Assembly: GCA_021325295.1 (NCBI GenBank)
Contig: JAJPHM010000013.1
Location: 1-64,000 of the forward strand
Length of the DNA stretch: 64,000 nt
Source of the DNA: Nitrososphaeraceae archaeon
Lineage (GTDB): Archaea > Thermoproteota > Nitrososphaeria > Nitrososphaerales > Nitrososphaeraceae
Direction of reading: 5' to 3'
Below are positions 1 to 8,122 of this stretch, piece by piece (the stretch's first letter is position 1; the number at the start of each line of letters is the position of its first letter). Both the position numbers and the translations under genes were made by a program. Under the pieces are notes generated by a model. That model was not told the DNA's origin and ran no database searches. It saw nothing but the letters and a program-made list of their open reading frames with translations.

Positions 1-346
1 ATGATGTATTATCGTTGTTTGTCATTACCAAGTTTTGCTATACAAAATATTTATGGCATTGAAGATAAATTGCTGACCTTACACTTTTGAATTTCATTTC
101 TGTATCAGGTAACAAAATGAGAATTCGTATTGGTTATAGGAAGAGACAATACGCGATAGCTGCATCCTGCTGCGCCAGAACAGCAAGAAAAGCCAGACAA
201 ATCGCAGACCAAACCAACCTATGAACAATGGCATTTGAATTCAACTTACTAACACCAGCACAGCCAGCCAATGAAACATTACTGCTATTTTTGGCAGGTG
301 GAACAGTATCAGTATCAGAATTCTCTCTACTGTCTGCAATCCAGCT
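1..346. other. Intergenic/left edge, no firm gene
   Basis: I see no convincing gene here. A 40-codon ORF (ATG at 228, stop ending at 350, plus strand) and a 35-codon ORF (ATG at 117) exist, but neither has a recognisable motif or a clear ribosome site. The first overlaps the stop codon of the convergent egtD by 4 bases. Confidence 0.5.
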
Positions 347-1342
347 TTAATCTTTTCTGAACATAGCAAGATCAAACATGCGGTTCTGGTCGAAAAAGTG
401 CCTCTCAACCTTCAGGCCGCACTGCTTTGCCATCTGGCCAATCTGCCTTACGGTATACTTGTATGAATCTTCTGTATGGATGGTTTCGCCTCTGTCAAAG
501 TCAAATGTCCTCCCTGCCTCTCTTATGTAGACATTCTGTCTGCAGGTTGACATCAGGTGCATCTCTATCCTCTTTTCATTTTTATTGTAAAATGCAAAAT
601 GGCGAAAGTGTCGTGTCTCAAATTCTCCACCAAGTTCTCTGTTTATCCTGTCAAGGATATTCAGATTGAACCTGGCGGTGATGCCGGCAGAGTCATTGTA
701 TGCCGCATTCAATACCTTTTCATTTTTATGCAGATCGAACCCAACAAGCACCAAGTCGCCAGGGCTCAGCTTTTCTGCAATGATGCCAAGAAATGATTCA
801 GCTTCTCCGGGTTCGAAATTTCCAATGCTTGACCCCAAGAAAAGCACAATCATCCTTGCAGAAATTTGCTCCCCTGCAATCAGCTGGCCGGCCTTGGCTA
901 TGCCGCCAATATAATCTGCAGACAGACCAGTTATCTTGATTGCAGGCAGGTGGTCTGATAGAGCCATTAATGCGCGCTGCAATGCTGAATGCGAGATGTC
1001 GATAGGAAAATAGTAGAGTCTTTGCTGTACCTTCACAAATTCCTGCAGCAGAATTATGGTCTTGGCGGAGCTGCCGCTGCCAAGTTCAATTATGGCGCTT
1101 GGGACCGAACCGTACACTCTGGCGATATACGGCGAATAAGTTCTGAGGATGGAGGCTTCTGCCCGCGTAAGGTAATACTCGGGCTGGCGACATATTTCCT
1201 CAAATAGCTCCGACCCTTTGCGGTCGTAAAAATATTTTGGCTGCAGCTGTTTTTGTTCCGCGCTCAGGCCGGCGCTTACATCATGAGCAAATTCCCGAAT
1301 GAACGTCAATCTGTCAAGCTGGTCCAGTACAAAGGCTGTCAT
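347..1342 (-). CDS. egtD: L-histidine N-alpha-methyltransferase (EgtD-like)
   Basis: This 331-residue protein is a SAM-dependent methyltransferase of the EgtD family, which trimethylates histidine to hercynine, the first step of ergothioneine synthesis in the cytosol. Seen: the family N-terminal motif KYFYD (36-40) followed by GSELFEEICRQPEYYLTRAE, the SAM-binding loop ELGSGSSAKT (86-95), and the block LFLGSSIGNF in the middle. Length matches bacterial EgtD (about 320). The ATG at 1342 is the only sensible start. The second pathway gene, egtB, lies about 3 kb away on the same strand, separated by unrelated genes, so the two are not one operon here. Assignment from family motifs is firm; substrate is inferred from the presence of egtB. 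Confidence 0.9.
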   Translation of the reverse strand: MTAFVLDQLDRLTFIREFAHDVSAGLSAEQKQLQPKYFYDRKGSELFEEICRQPEYYLTRAEASILRTYSPYIARVYGSVPSAIIELGSGSSAKTIILLQEFVKVQQRLYYFPIDISHSALQRALMALSDHLPAIKITGLSADYIGGIAKAGQLIAGEQISARMIVLFLGSSIGNFEPGEAESFLGIIAEKLSPGDLVLVGFDLHKNEKVLNAAYNDSAGITARFNLNILDRINRELGGEFETRHFRHFAFYNKNEKRIEMHLMSTCRQNVYIREAGRTFDFDRGETIHTEDSYKYTVRQIGQMAKQCGLKVERHFFDQNRMFDLAMFRKD

Positions 1343-1677
1343 GTCCTATTTTTCACCTGGCAGGGAAAGGAAAATGAGAGTGGACAAGCAGGTAAGCTCC
1401 GTTCTCAATTCTTAATTGATATGATCATTTAAAAGGAGTTGCTCAGCTAACACATTTCTGGTAATTACTGGAACCCCAGCTTTCTGGTGCCTAGCACATG
1501 CATTGCTTTTGCCAAAATGGCAGCTAAATCCGGCCACCCTAGAAGCCTGTCAAGTCAATCGCTCACTTTAGGTAGGTCAAGCACAAAATACTTGCATATT
1601 TGGGTAGGTTTATGGTAGATTGCACCAAACGCCTTATAATATTGCATTTTTCTCTTCTCTTCGAGTAACAGGGGAAA
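1343..1677. other. Divergent intergenic region egtD / response regulator
   Basis: This holds the divergent promoters of egtD and the receiver gene. A TATA-like stretch CCTTATAATATT near 1630-1642 lies about 40 bases before the TTG start of the receiver gene. Nothing else recognisable. Confidence 0.4.
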
Positions 1678-2055
1678 TTGACACTTGCAAAAATGATTGC
1701 AATAGTAGACGATGAACCTGATATTGTCTACATTCTGCAGTCAATAGCAGAAAGAGCAGGCTATGTTGCAAAGGGATTTACAGACCCGGGCGATGCTCTG
1801 GATTATTTTAGAAAAAATTGCGGTAGCTGCGCACTGGTGATAACAGATATCAGAATGCCTTCAACGACCGGCTTTGAGCTGGCAAGGGAGATTAGAAAAG
1901 TAAACCCAACTATTAAAATAATATTCATGACAGCGTTTGAAATTAACAAGTCAGAATTTGAAAAAATGTTTCCATCAACCAGAATTGACCGGATCATCAA
2001 AAAGCCATTTCCTGCTAGCATGTTCTTGCAGACGATTAAAGACACGCTGGCCTGA
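1678..2055 (+). CDS. Stand-alone response-regulator receiver protein
   Basis: A 125-residue CheY-like receiver domain with no output domain. Seen: the acidic pair D11/E13 in IVDDEPD, the phosphoacceptor D57 in VITDIRMP, the switch T85 in FMTAF, and the lysine of IKKPFP near 108-109. All key residues for phosphorylation are present. The start is either TTG at 1678, preceded by a GGGG run, or ATG at 1693, which would remove five residues. No histidine kinase lies nearby, so its partner is unknown. It could shuttle signal to another protein, as single-domain receivers do; the pathway cannot be read from here. Confidence 0.88.
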   Translation: MTLAKMIAIVDDEPDIVYILQSIAERAGYVAKGFTDPGDALDYFRKNCGSCALVITDIRMPSTTGFELAREIRKVNPTIKIIFMTAFEINKSEFEKMFPSTRIDRIIKKPFPASMFLQTIKDTLA

Positions 2056-2289
2056 ATGCTAAAAAAGTTCTTGACGCATGCATGTACACAACAACAATAA
2101 CAAGATGCTAAACCGCTCAACTAACTGAAAACCGGAATTGAAAAATAGATAGTTCAGAACAGACTGGAAGCATATTCCAATGCTGCAAGCGTTTTTCTGA
2201 AGAAATTGTTTGTTTACAGAATAGTTCTGGTGATAGCTTCATTAGCTTTGTACTACCTACATGCTCGGCTAACCTGAGCAACTCGTATG

Positions 2290-2352
2290 ACTATCAAATG
2301 ATAGTAAAGTAAGTTAAACGAGCATCAGGCAAATATCCAAGACTTAAATAAT
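2290..2352 (+). promoter_or_regulatory. Promoter/operator of the AbrB-PIN module
   Basis: A palindrome ACTATCA-AA-TGATAGT (2290-2305) lies about 45 bases before a TATA-like box CTTAAATA (about 2343-2350), which is followed by the AbrB start at 2384. The geometry suits an autoregulated toxin-antitoxin promoter, with the AbrB dimer binding the palindrome. This is inference from position. Confidence 0.45.
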
Positions 2353-2383
2353 ACAATATGTAAAATTTAACTGCTAGTAAAAC

Positions 2384-2596
2384 ATGCGGATCCAAGCAAA
2401 GGTAAGGAGAATAGGAAACTCCCTTGGAATAATAATCCCTGTCGAAGAAGCCAAAAAATACAAAATAGTCGAAGGTGACGTGATAGACATAGAGGTAGAA
2501 AAGAAAGCAAATATCAAAGAAATATTTGGATCGCTTAGCTTTTCCAGAGGAACTCAGCGATTGAAGGATGATGCAAAAACTGGCTGGGAGAAGTGA
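2384..2596 (+). CDS. AbrB/MazE-type antitoxin (VapB-like)
   Basis: A 70-residue swapped-hairpin AbrB protein. Seen: the signature RRIGNSLGIIIPVEEAKKY followed by EGDVIDIEV in residues 7-39, which is the DNA-binding fold of AbrB/SpoVT antitoxins. The basic C-terminal tail would bind the toxin. It is followed by a PIN-domain toxin gene whose GTG start overlaps the antitoxin stop (GTGA), the usual antitoxin-first order with translational coupling. It probably represses its own promoter. Confidence 0.85.
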   Translation: MRIQAKVRRIGNSLGIIIPVEEAKKYKIVEGDVIDIEVEKKANIKEIFGSLSFSRGTQRLKDDAKTGWEK

Positions 2597-2977
2597 CAGC
2601 AGCTGGCCAAGTTTTTTCTTGATACTCATGCCATGATAGAATATGTCAGAGGCAATCGAAATTATCTCAAATATTTTGATGCTGATACAATGATAACATC
2701 CATACTGAATTTAATGGAATTATATTTTTTAATTCTGCGCGAACATGATGAAGAGAAAGCTGACGTCGTGTATACAGTATTCAAACAATATCAAACAGAG
2801 ATAGAAGAACAGGATATCAGGAAAGGGATGAGGCTAAGGCTCAAGGCAAAGCTTGACAAGATAGACCTTTCTTATGCAGACGCAACTGGCTATGCCATGT
2901 CCGAACGTTTAGGAGCAAAATTTCTTACAGGTGATAGTTCTTTTAAAATGATGCCAAATGTGGAATTCGTGAAGTAA
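2593..2977 (+). pseudogene. PIN-domain toxin (VapC-like), 1-nt frameshift near start
   Basis: A PIN-family RNase gene. Seen: first catalytic Asp in FLDTHAMIEY, the middle acidic residue in NLMELY, and the C-terminal DATGYA...AKFLTGDSSF block. As read, the long frame only begins at an internal ATG (2633), which loses the first catalytic Asp. A GTG at 2593, overlapping the antitoxin stop as GTGA, starts a short frame reading MTAAGQVF that meets the PIN frame if one T is dropped from the T6 run at 2612-2617. The interval is 385 nt, one more than 128 codons. So the gene is either frameshifted, read by slippage, or affected by a sequencing error. Confidence 0.8.
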
Positions 2978-3021
2978 AATGAAATTTTGCGTTCAATAAA
3001 GTTGTACAGAGGGAGTTTATG

Positions 3022-3230
3022 CTAGTCCTTTGGACGTCGTCTGGTATATCGCTTATGTCTAATGGATTGACTGTGATGTGGTCTCTTGATGGCACCTGTC
3101 GAGTTATTTATTATTGACCCTTGAGCTGCACTCCATTTTGAATTGTTTGCTTTCTTTATCAATTCTAAATATCTGTCCTGAAATTCAAGCCTCTCTTGAA
3201 AATTCTTCTCCTTGATTCTCTCTAGCTCTG
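3022..3230 (-). pseudogene. Decayed hypothetical ORF
   Basis: On the minus strand an open frame of roughly 65 codons without any start codon runs to a stop at 3024. It is rich in Lys, Arg and Glu (LERIKEKNFQERL near its beginning and RRRPKD at its end). A second open stretch (LLVQFLLKLDKKGLF) precedes it in another frame. This looks like the remains of a gene broken by frameshifts. I do not recognise the family, and the call is weak. Confidence 0.3.
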
Positions 3231-3364
3231 AGGTCTATTTCGAGCAGATTCATACGAGGCACTTGTTGAATAAACCTTTCTTATCAAGCTTTAGCAGGAA
3301 CTGCACCAGTAATTCTTGATCTAGATTATCTCAATAACTTGCACAGATGCCTATACTCTGCATA

Positions 3365-3726
3365 CTATACCGCGAAAGTCTCGGTAATAGTTACAAGCCC
3401 GTTGTCATCAACCATCCTCCTGATCTCAGGGAGAAGCGGTTCCAGCTTTGCCTCTTCATCCACTACCTGAATCATCACAGGGTAATTCATTGAAAGGCCT
3501 TCAATATGAAGAGCAGACCTTCATCTCTTTCCAAACCCGTCAATTCCATTAAATACAGTCGCACCCGAAATTCCTGCATCTTTCAAAAAATCAAGCAGAA
3601 CCCTGTATAGCAGCTTCCTTGCAGCTGGTCGTTCTTTTTTATCGTCACAGCAAGCAGCCAGACCTTTTTCCTCATTTCTTTTTCCACTTCTCTTTTTTCT
3701 TTTCTCTCCTTGCTTTTTCTCTTCAT
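3365..3726 (-). pseudogene. DUF190 protein gene downstream of crcB, broken
   Basis: Minus-strand translation shows a DUF190 (UPF0166) protein, the usual genetic partner of CrcB. Seen: KLLYRVLLDFLKDAG, then GISGATVFNGIDGFGKR, then an in-frame TGA at 3523-3521, then LHIEGLSMNYPVMIQVVDEE and a normal C-terminus with TAG at 3367-3365. The probable ATG at 3726 follows the crcB stop by 12 bases. An N-terminal piece (VWLLAVTIKK) is in another frame; the interval is 362 nt, one base short of 121 codons, and the shift falls at an A6 run. So one deletion plus one nonsense codon. DUF190 proteins are about 110-120 residues, matching the reconstruction. Confidence 0.8.
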
Positions 3727-3738
3727 CTGCCTGTCAGG

Positions 3739-4131
3739 CTAAAGACCTGTAGGAGTCCTGACTATTTCGCCAGTCAGGGCCCTAGCACCGATAACTGCTC
3801 CAATTGACAGCCCGACGTTGGCTGCAATATTGATCGCCATGTTTGCCAGCTGCCTTTCACCCAGCATATTTGCAGTTTCAAGAGCAAAAGAGGACATTGT
3901 AGTCAGCGATCCGCAAAATCCGATTGCCACCAAAAGAGAGTAGCGACTGTCGAGGTTCCATGCGACAGACAGGACAGAGAATACTCCAAGGATAAAGCTG
4001 CCGATTACGTTTATTATCAGTATGTTTACGGAAAGAGTGCCGACCAGAATAGGCCCTGATGCAATCTTGTATCTCAGAAAAGCGCCTGCAATAGCTCCTA
4101 TGGCAAGGAACGCAAACTCGATTGATTTCAA
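3739..4131 (-). CDS. crcB: Fluoride ion channel CrcB/Fluc
   Basis: A 130-residue four-helix membrane protein of the CrcB/Fluc family, which forms dual-topology dimers that export fluoride. Seen: AIGAIAGAFLRY (about 11-22), the pore motif GTLSVNILIINVIGSFILG (about 32-50) and IGFCGSLTTMSSFALE (about 70-85) with the central GSLTT(M)S(S)F Na/Phe-box signature. Length is typical. A fluoride riboswitch lies directly upstream and a broken DUF190 gene downstream. Regulation by fluoride is therefore expected. One gene is present here, so a homodimer is likely. Confidence 0.93.
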   Translation of the reverse strand: MKSIEFAFLAIGAIAGAFLRYKIASGPILVGTLSVNILIINVIGSFILGVFSVLSVAWNLDSRYSLLVAIGFCGSLTTMSSFALETANMLGERQLANMAINIAANVGLSIGAVIGARALTGEIVRTPTGL

Positions 4132-4157
4132 TTTCTATGCCCACCTTTTTTCTATTC

Positions 4158-4255
4158 GGTAGGCATTATCAGCACCGTTGAAAACAGAATGAACGGGCGG
4201 TTCTGGCTTGGCTACTTACATCTGCTGACTGCAAGCCAAGGCTAATGCCATAGCC
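4158..4255 (-). promoter_or_regulatory. Fluoride riboswitch (crcB motif)
   Basis: On the minus strand the crcB leader begins GGCTATGGCATTAGCC (4255-4240), close to the conserved 5' hairpin of the crcB motif, and ends GCTGATAATGCCTACC (4173-4158), close to the conserved 3' part GCTGATGACGCCTACC. The loop GGCATTA is perfectly complementary to TAATGCC in the 3' part, which is the pseudoknot that defines this riboswitch. It ends about 26 bases before the crcB ATG. A TATA-like box (AAGTTTATC near 4280) would place transcription start close to 4255. Confidence 0.85.
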
Positions 4256-4479
4256 GCCATTTTATACCGCGCTAGCTTGATAAACTTATCTGTGCTGCCG
4301 TTTGAACTTCTCTTCTTTTCTCTTCCTCTCCTTTCTTATTTCATTTCTCTGGCAGCTGCAAAGATAGATGGACAGATAGACAGTAGCAGTACGGTTGTAC
4401 TCTATTGTATTGATCCCGACTAACGCTGTGATGGAGGAAATAGATCAGCTGACCTCACCTCGTCTGAATCAGCAGCCAG

Positions 4480-5889
4480 TCAATCCTTTGCACACCTGAA
4501 CCCTGCAAAGACTATTCTTTCATGAGGCTTGAAGTAATTGCGGTAGCTGTTCCTTATCTGGCCTCTTGGGGTGGCGAAGCAGCCGCCTCTCAGTACTTTC
4601 TGGTTTACAGCCCACTTGTCAGTGTATTCCGGGAATCTGGACAGGAAGCCCGGATAGAGGACATACTCAGACGATGTCCACTCCCACACATCGCCTATCA
4701 TCTGGTGGCAGCCATAGTAGCTTTTGCCTTCAGGGTACGACCCGACCTTTGTAGGAGACCATATCCAGGATTCCATGAGATTTGCATGCCTTGCAGTAGG
4801 CTTGCTGTCTCCCCAAGGGTAGGGAGTTTTTTTCTGAAGGTCCTCGTTCCAGCTTGCAGCCTTTTCCCACTCTGCTTCCGTTGGAAGTCTCTTGCCGGCC
4901 CACCTTGCATAAGCGTCAGCCTCGTAAAAGCTGACGTTTACCACCGGCTCGTCGGGGTCTATTTCCCGCAGGCCACGAAAATCCTTCTTTATCCATCTTT
5001 TGCCCTTCTTGTGCCAGTAAAGCGGTGCGTTCCACCCATTCTCCTCTACCAGTTCCCAGCCGTCTGCCAGCCAGTACTTGTATTCTTGGTATCCTCCTGC
5101 TTCAACAAACTTTGCAAAATCTCCATTTGTCACGGGGGCGACATCGATCTTGTATGGCTGGAGGTATACCTTGTGCTCTGGCAGCTCGTTGTCATAGCAG
5201 AACCCGATTTTCTTTCTCTTTCTATCATCCTCACCTGCTTTTGCTCCATTGCCAAAGCCAAGCGTGTAAATGCCTCCGGGGATGCGGGCCATGCCTGCAG
5301 GCTTTTGCAGGGCTGGAGAAAGAGGCCGGGGCTGAGGCTGAGGATGAGGCAGAGGCGGAGACTCCATAACTTCTGGCCTGTAGTTATCTTTAGGGTCGGG
5401 AAAGCGCTGGAAATAATACTGGAAATCATAGACCATGAGCTCTTGGTGCTGCATTTCATGCTGGATGCCAAGAGTAATATCATAATCTACTTCAGGTGAT
5501 ATTGTCAGCCCCCGGGATTTCAAAAAGGAGCTTACTGCTTCGTCAACCAGCTTTCTGTATTCTAGCGTCTGTTGCACAGTGGGTCTTGGAAACCTGCCTC
5601 TCTCTGACTTTGGGAGGATATTGCCATAGCGCTGGTAGTATGAATTAAGGTATGACAGGTTGATGCCATGTCCGTCTTGTTCTTTTATTTTATGGCCGTG
5701 TTTTTCAAGCACTTTATGGAAAAACCATGTTACATGGGCGATGTGCCAGTTTGGAGGGCTGCCAAAAGTATCTGATTGTATGACTGCATCTTCGATATTG
5801 AGAGGTTTGAAAAGCTTTATCGTGGTCTCCCTTGTCTGCTTGAACAGGGATAGCAGCTCTCCAGTGTCGCTGTGAAGCAGTTGTGCCAT
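4480..5889 (-). CDS. egtB: Hercynine oxygenase EgtB (sulfoxide synthase)
   Basis: A 469-residue non-haem iron enzyme joining hercynine to a thiol (cysteine or gamma-glutamylcysteine) in ergothioneine synthesis. Seen: an N-terminal DinB-like domain with NWHIAHVTWFF (H52) and the HX3HXE iron site HEMQHQE (H144, H148, E150), a Pro-rich hinge near 185-195, and a C-terminal FGE-sulfatase domain (IPGGIYTLG, VSFYEADAYARWAGKRLPTEAEWE, GDVWEWTSSEY, VLRGGCF, FAGFRC). It lacks the methyltransferase domain of OvoA, which fits EgtB plus separate EgtD. Which thiol donor is used cannot be read; an EgtA homologue is not in the window. Start ATG at 5889 gives the full DinB domain. Confidence 0.92.
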   Translation of the reverse strand: MAQLLHSDTGELLSLFKQTRETTIKLFKPLNIEDAVIQSDTFGSPPNWHIAHVTWFFHKVLEKHGHKIKEQDGHGINLSYLNSYYQRYGNILPKSERGRFPRPTVQQTLEYRKLVDEAVSSFLKSRGLTISPEVDYDITLGIQHEMQHQELMVYDFQYYFQRFPDPKDNYRPEVMESPPLPHPQPQPRPLSPALQKPAGMARIPGGIYTLGFGNGAKAGEDDRKRKKIGFCYDNELPEHKVYLQPYKIDVAPVTNGDFAKFVEAGGYQEYKYWLADGWELVEENGWNAPLYWHKKGKRWIKKDFRGLREIDPDEPVVNVSFYEADAYARWAGKRLPTEAEWEKAASWNEDLQKKTPYPWGDSKPTARHANLMESWIWSPTKVGSYPEGKSYYGCHQMIGDVWEWTSSEYVLYPGFLSRFPEYTDKWAVNQKVLRGGCFATPRGQIRNSYRNYFKPHERIVFAGFRCAKD

Positions 5890-6250
5890 GTAGCAAAAAG
5901 AGCTACAAGGCTAATAAACTGACCAGCCTTTCACCGCCTCCGCCAGCAGGCTGAAAGGCAGCCAGCAATTGCTATGCAGAATCTGCTGATAGACGGAATC
6001 GCAATTCAGTATGTGGTCAAATGCGCTTATTGATCTACTGCTGATCCATTCCGCGAGAAAGGCCCAACTGCAGTCAACAAAGATATAGCTAGCTAGCAGG
6101 AAAGGTCATGGCCCAGACGGCCGGAAGTAGAAAAAAGGATGGTTAGCAATCGTAAATCACACAAAGCTACACTGGCCAGATGGAGCATCCGCAGACTGAT
6201 GGTATACAAAAACTCACAGTTCAGTCGTCTTCTTGCCCTTGCCGCAATGC
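5890..6250. other. Intergenic, nothing recognisable
   Basis: Between egtB (starting at 5889, minus) and the 3' end of the winged-helix gene at 6251. Short open frames are present but show no family features. It should contain the egtB promoter. Confidence 0.4.
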
Positions 6251-6568
6251 CTATTCTACCTGAATTTGACGCGGCTCCTCACTTGCCAGATCATATGGCT
6301 CAATGTCCGGCTTCAGACTCTCTTCAGAGACCAGTTCCCCAAGCTGCCTGAACAGGCTCTGAAACTTTGCGCCCTTGTCAGTCGATTTGAATGTCTTGGT
6401 TTCTGCGTCATATTGCAGCAGCCCATTGTTCTGAAGTAAAACCAGATACTCCTTTAGCTGGACATAAGATAGAAACGCTCTGTACATTATCTGGCTTCTT
6501 GTTGCCCCTCCAACGCTTGCAACTTGTAGAATTTTTGCAATAATGCTTGCTTTGCTCCTGTGCTTCAC
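6251..6568 (-). CDS. Winged-helix DNA-binding protein
   Basis: A 105-residue archaeal winged-helix protein. Seen: SKASIIAKILQVAS, then ATRSQIMYRAFLSYVQLKEYLVLLQNNGLL as recognition-helix region, then the wing TKTFKSTDKGAKF. This one-domain layout is very common in Thaumarchaeota. The acidic C-terminal tail (EPYDLASEEPRQ) is unusual but short. Target genes are unknown; it is a lone gene between intergenic regions. Confidence 0.8.
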   Translation of the reverse strand: MKHRSKASIIAKILQVASVGGATRSQIMYRAFLSYVQLKEYLVLLQNNGLLQYDAETKTFKSTDKGAKFQSLFRQLGELVSEESLKPDIEPYDLASEEPRQIQVE

Positions 6569-7070
6569 ATCTATTTTTTCAGCTCTGCATTAGTTATAAA
6601 GTGACAGCAATCACATGCAATCAAAAGCAAGTTTGCGCTACGTCATGCGAGATGCCATGAATCTATCTGCATTTTATTTTGCAAGCTACTTGCTGTTATG
6701 ATGCCTTAAAGATCCTGATAAATCCAGGATATATTGCAGCGGCTTCAAAGCTCCTACCGGTTTTGTTTCTGTATCCTGTTAGAATAGGTATTGATTGAAA
6801 AATAAATAATGGCACATCTATTGCATCTTTAGATGCCTTGGTGAAAGCTGATAAGCCAACGAGCACAAGGCACATAATAAAGCAGCCATCTACATGAACC
6901 CCGTTTCTATGAAAATTACAGAGATGTAACTATGCCTATAGTTATAGTAATAGTTACTAAAAGCCATCTCATAAATGGTACAGCTGTCGATGTTAGCCAT
7001 CATTACTGACCTTCCAGTCTACACAATATTAATTCAAATAAAGGCAGATTATAGTTAATACAGGTTTATC
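6569..7070. other. Intergenic, two overlapping small palindromes
   Basis: A 500-bp spacer upstream of the winged-helix gene and downstream of the PEFG-CTERM gene. It holds TAACTAT-GCCT-ATAGTTA (6927-6944) directly followed by TAGTAA-TAG-TTACTA (6945-6959). These could be a hairpin terminator for neither flanking gene or regulator sites; the role is unknown. No gene is seen. Confidence 0.4.
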
Positions 7071-8045
7071 CTAAAGCATCTTTCTCCTTGTCGCTTTACT
7101 AGCTCCTACCACTCCAACAATTCCTATTGTCATTATTATTGCTAAAAGCGACATTCCGAATTCTGGAACTACGTGCGTTCCTGAAATTGTTATCTGCTTG
7201 GTTCCAGCAGGTATATCTACGAGCACTATTCTCGCAGTACTGTTGCTAAAGACTTCTCTTGATAGTGCCTGCTTTGTACCATCAAGGATAACGGTAAATG
7301 GGGCATCGTTCCCTGCACCTGAAGTGTTTCCCGTAGACTTTGCATCTATTATGTCCCTTGGAAGCTGAAATTCCAGTGTGATTTCATTCCTGCTTGGGAA
7401 TGGGTTGGCAAAAGTGATTGAAGAGCCATTTTTGTCTACTGTTGCCTGGCTCCAGTCATTGCTGCCATTATGATTGCCATTATACAGTATCAAGCCGTTA
7501 CTGTTCTTTTCCAATGCGAATCCAACGCATATGCCCGAAGATAATGAAGGCTCAAAAGCTGCATATTCCCTTATTGCTATTGTCTTTGTGTTTGGAGGAA
7601 AGTCAATCGTGATAATATTATTATTGCCGCTGTTGATTGCATCTGAAGATACTGGCGAAATTGTTTGCTTCACTGAGGGAAGGGGAATCTCTTTACCATC
7701 TATATTGACAAAATATGGTCTAGCTTCCTGTTGTTGATAAAGGCAATCAGTTTCCATCAGCTGCCTGGGCAGCATTACAGTTAGTGAACCATTGGAACTG
7801 GAAGCTGCAATGTTAAAGAAAAGACCATTGTAACTTGTATTTCCTTCAATATTGTTCAATGTGGCATTTGTAATTTTGTATGAAATTGGATATATTTGAC
7901 CACCTAAATTGAGATTATATATTCTTGTTGTCGAGTCAGCAGAATATGCTTGAGCATGAGGAAAAATTGAAGGTATTTGAAGCACAAGTAACGATGATAT
8001 TGTAGTGATGAATATTGCATACAGGTACCTCTTTGAAAGATCCAT
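7071..8045 (-). CDS. Secreted surface protein with PEFG-CTERM sorting signal
   Basis: A 324-residue exported protein when started at the ATG at 8045, which gives a good signal peptide (basic MDLSKR, hydrophobic IFITTISSLLVL, cleavage near AQAYS). An ATG further upstream (8183) would overlap the neighbouring gene and bury the signal. The middle is beta-rich with many Asn-X-Ser/Thr sites. The C-terminus is HVVPEFG, a hydrophobic helix, then basic KATRRK: the PEFG-CTERM tripartite signal known from Thaumarchaeota, recognised by an archaeosortase. It is likely anchored on or processed at the cell surface. Binding function unknown. Confidence 0.8.
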   Translation of the reverse strand: MDLSKRYLYAIFITTISSLLVLQIPSIFPHAQAYSADSTTRIYNLNLGGQIYPISYKITNATLNNIEGNTSYNGLFFNIAASSSNGSLTVMLPRQLMETDCLYQQQEARPYFVNIDGKEIPLPSVKQTISPVSSDAINSGNNNIITIDFPPNTKTIAIREYAAFEPSLSSGICVGFALEKNSNGLILYNGNHNGSNDWSQATVDKNGSSITFANPFPSRNEITLEFQLPRDIIDAKSTGNTSGAGNDAPFTVILDGTKQALSREVFSNSTARIVLVDIPAGTKQITISGTHVVPEFGMSLLAIIMTIGIVGVVGASKATRRKML

Positions 8046-8122
8046 GCAAGGCTTGCTCCGACCATCCAATAAAAATCTAATTAAAAAATAGTAAAAAATA
8101 GGGATAGTATATGGATTATAAA

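Noticed and set aside
4522-5499. 325-codon plus-strand frame
   Set aside because: Entirely antisense to egtB, whose motifs are clear; amino-acid composition is shadow-like.
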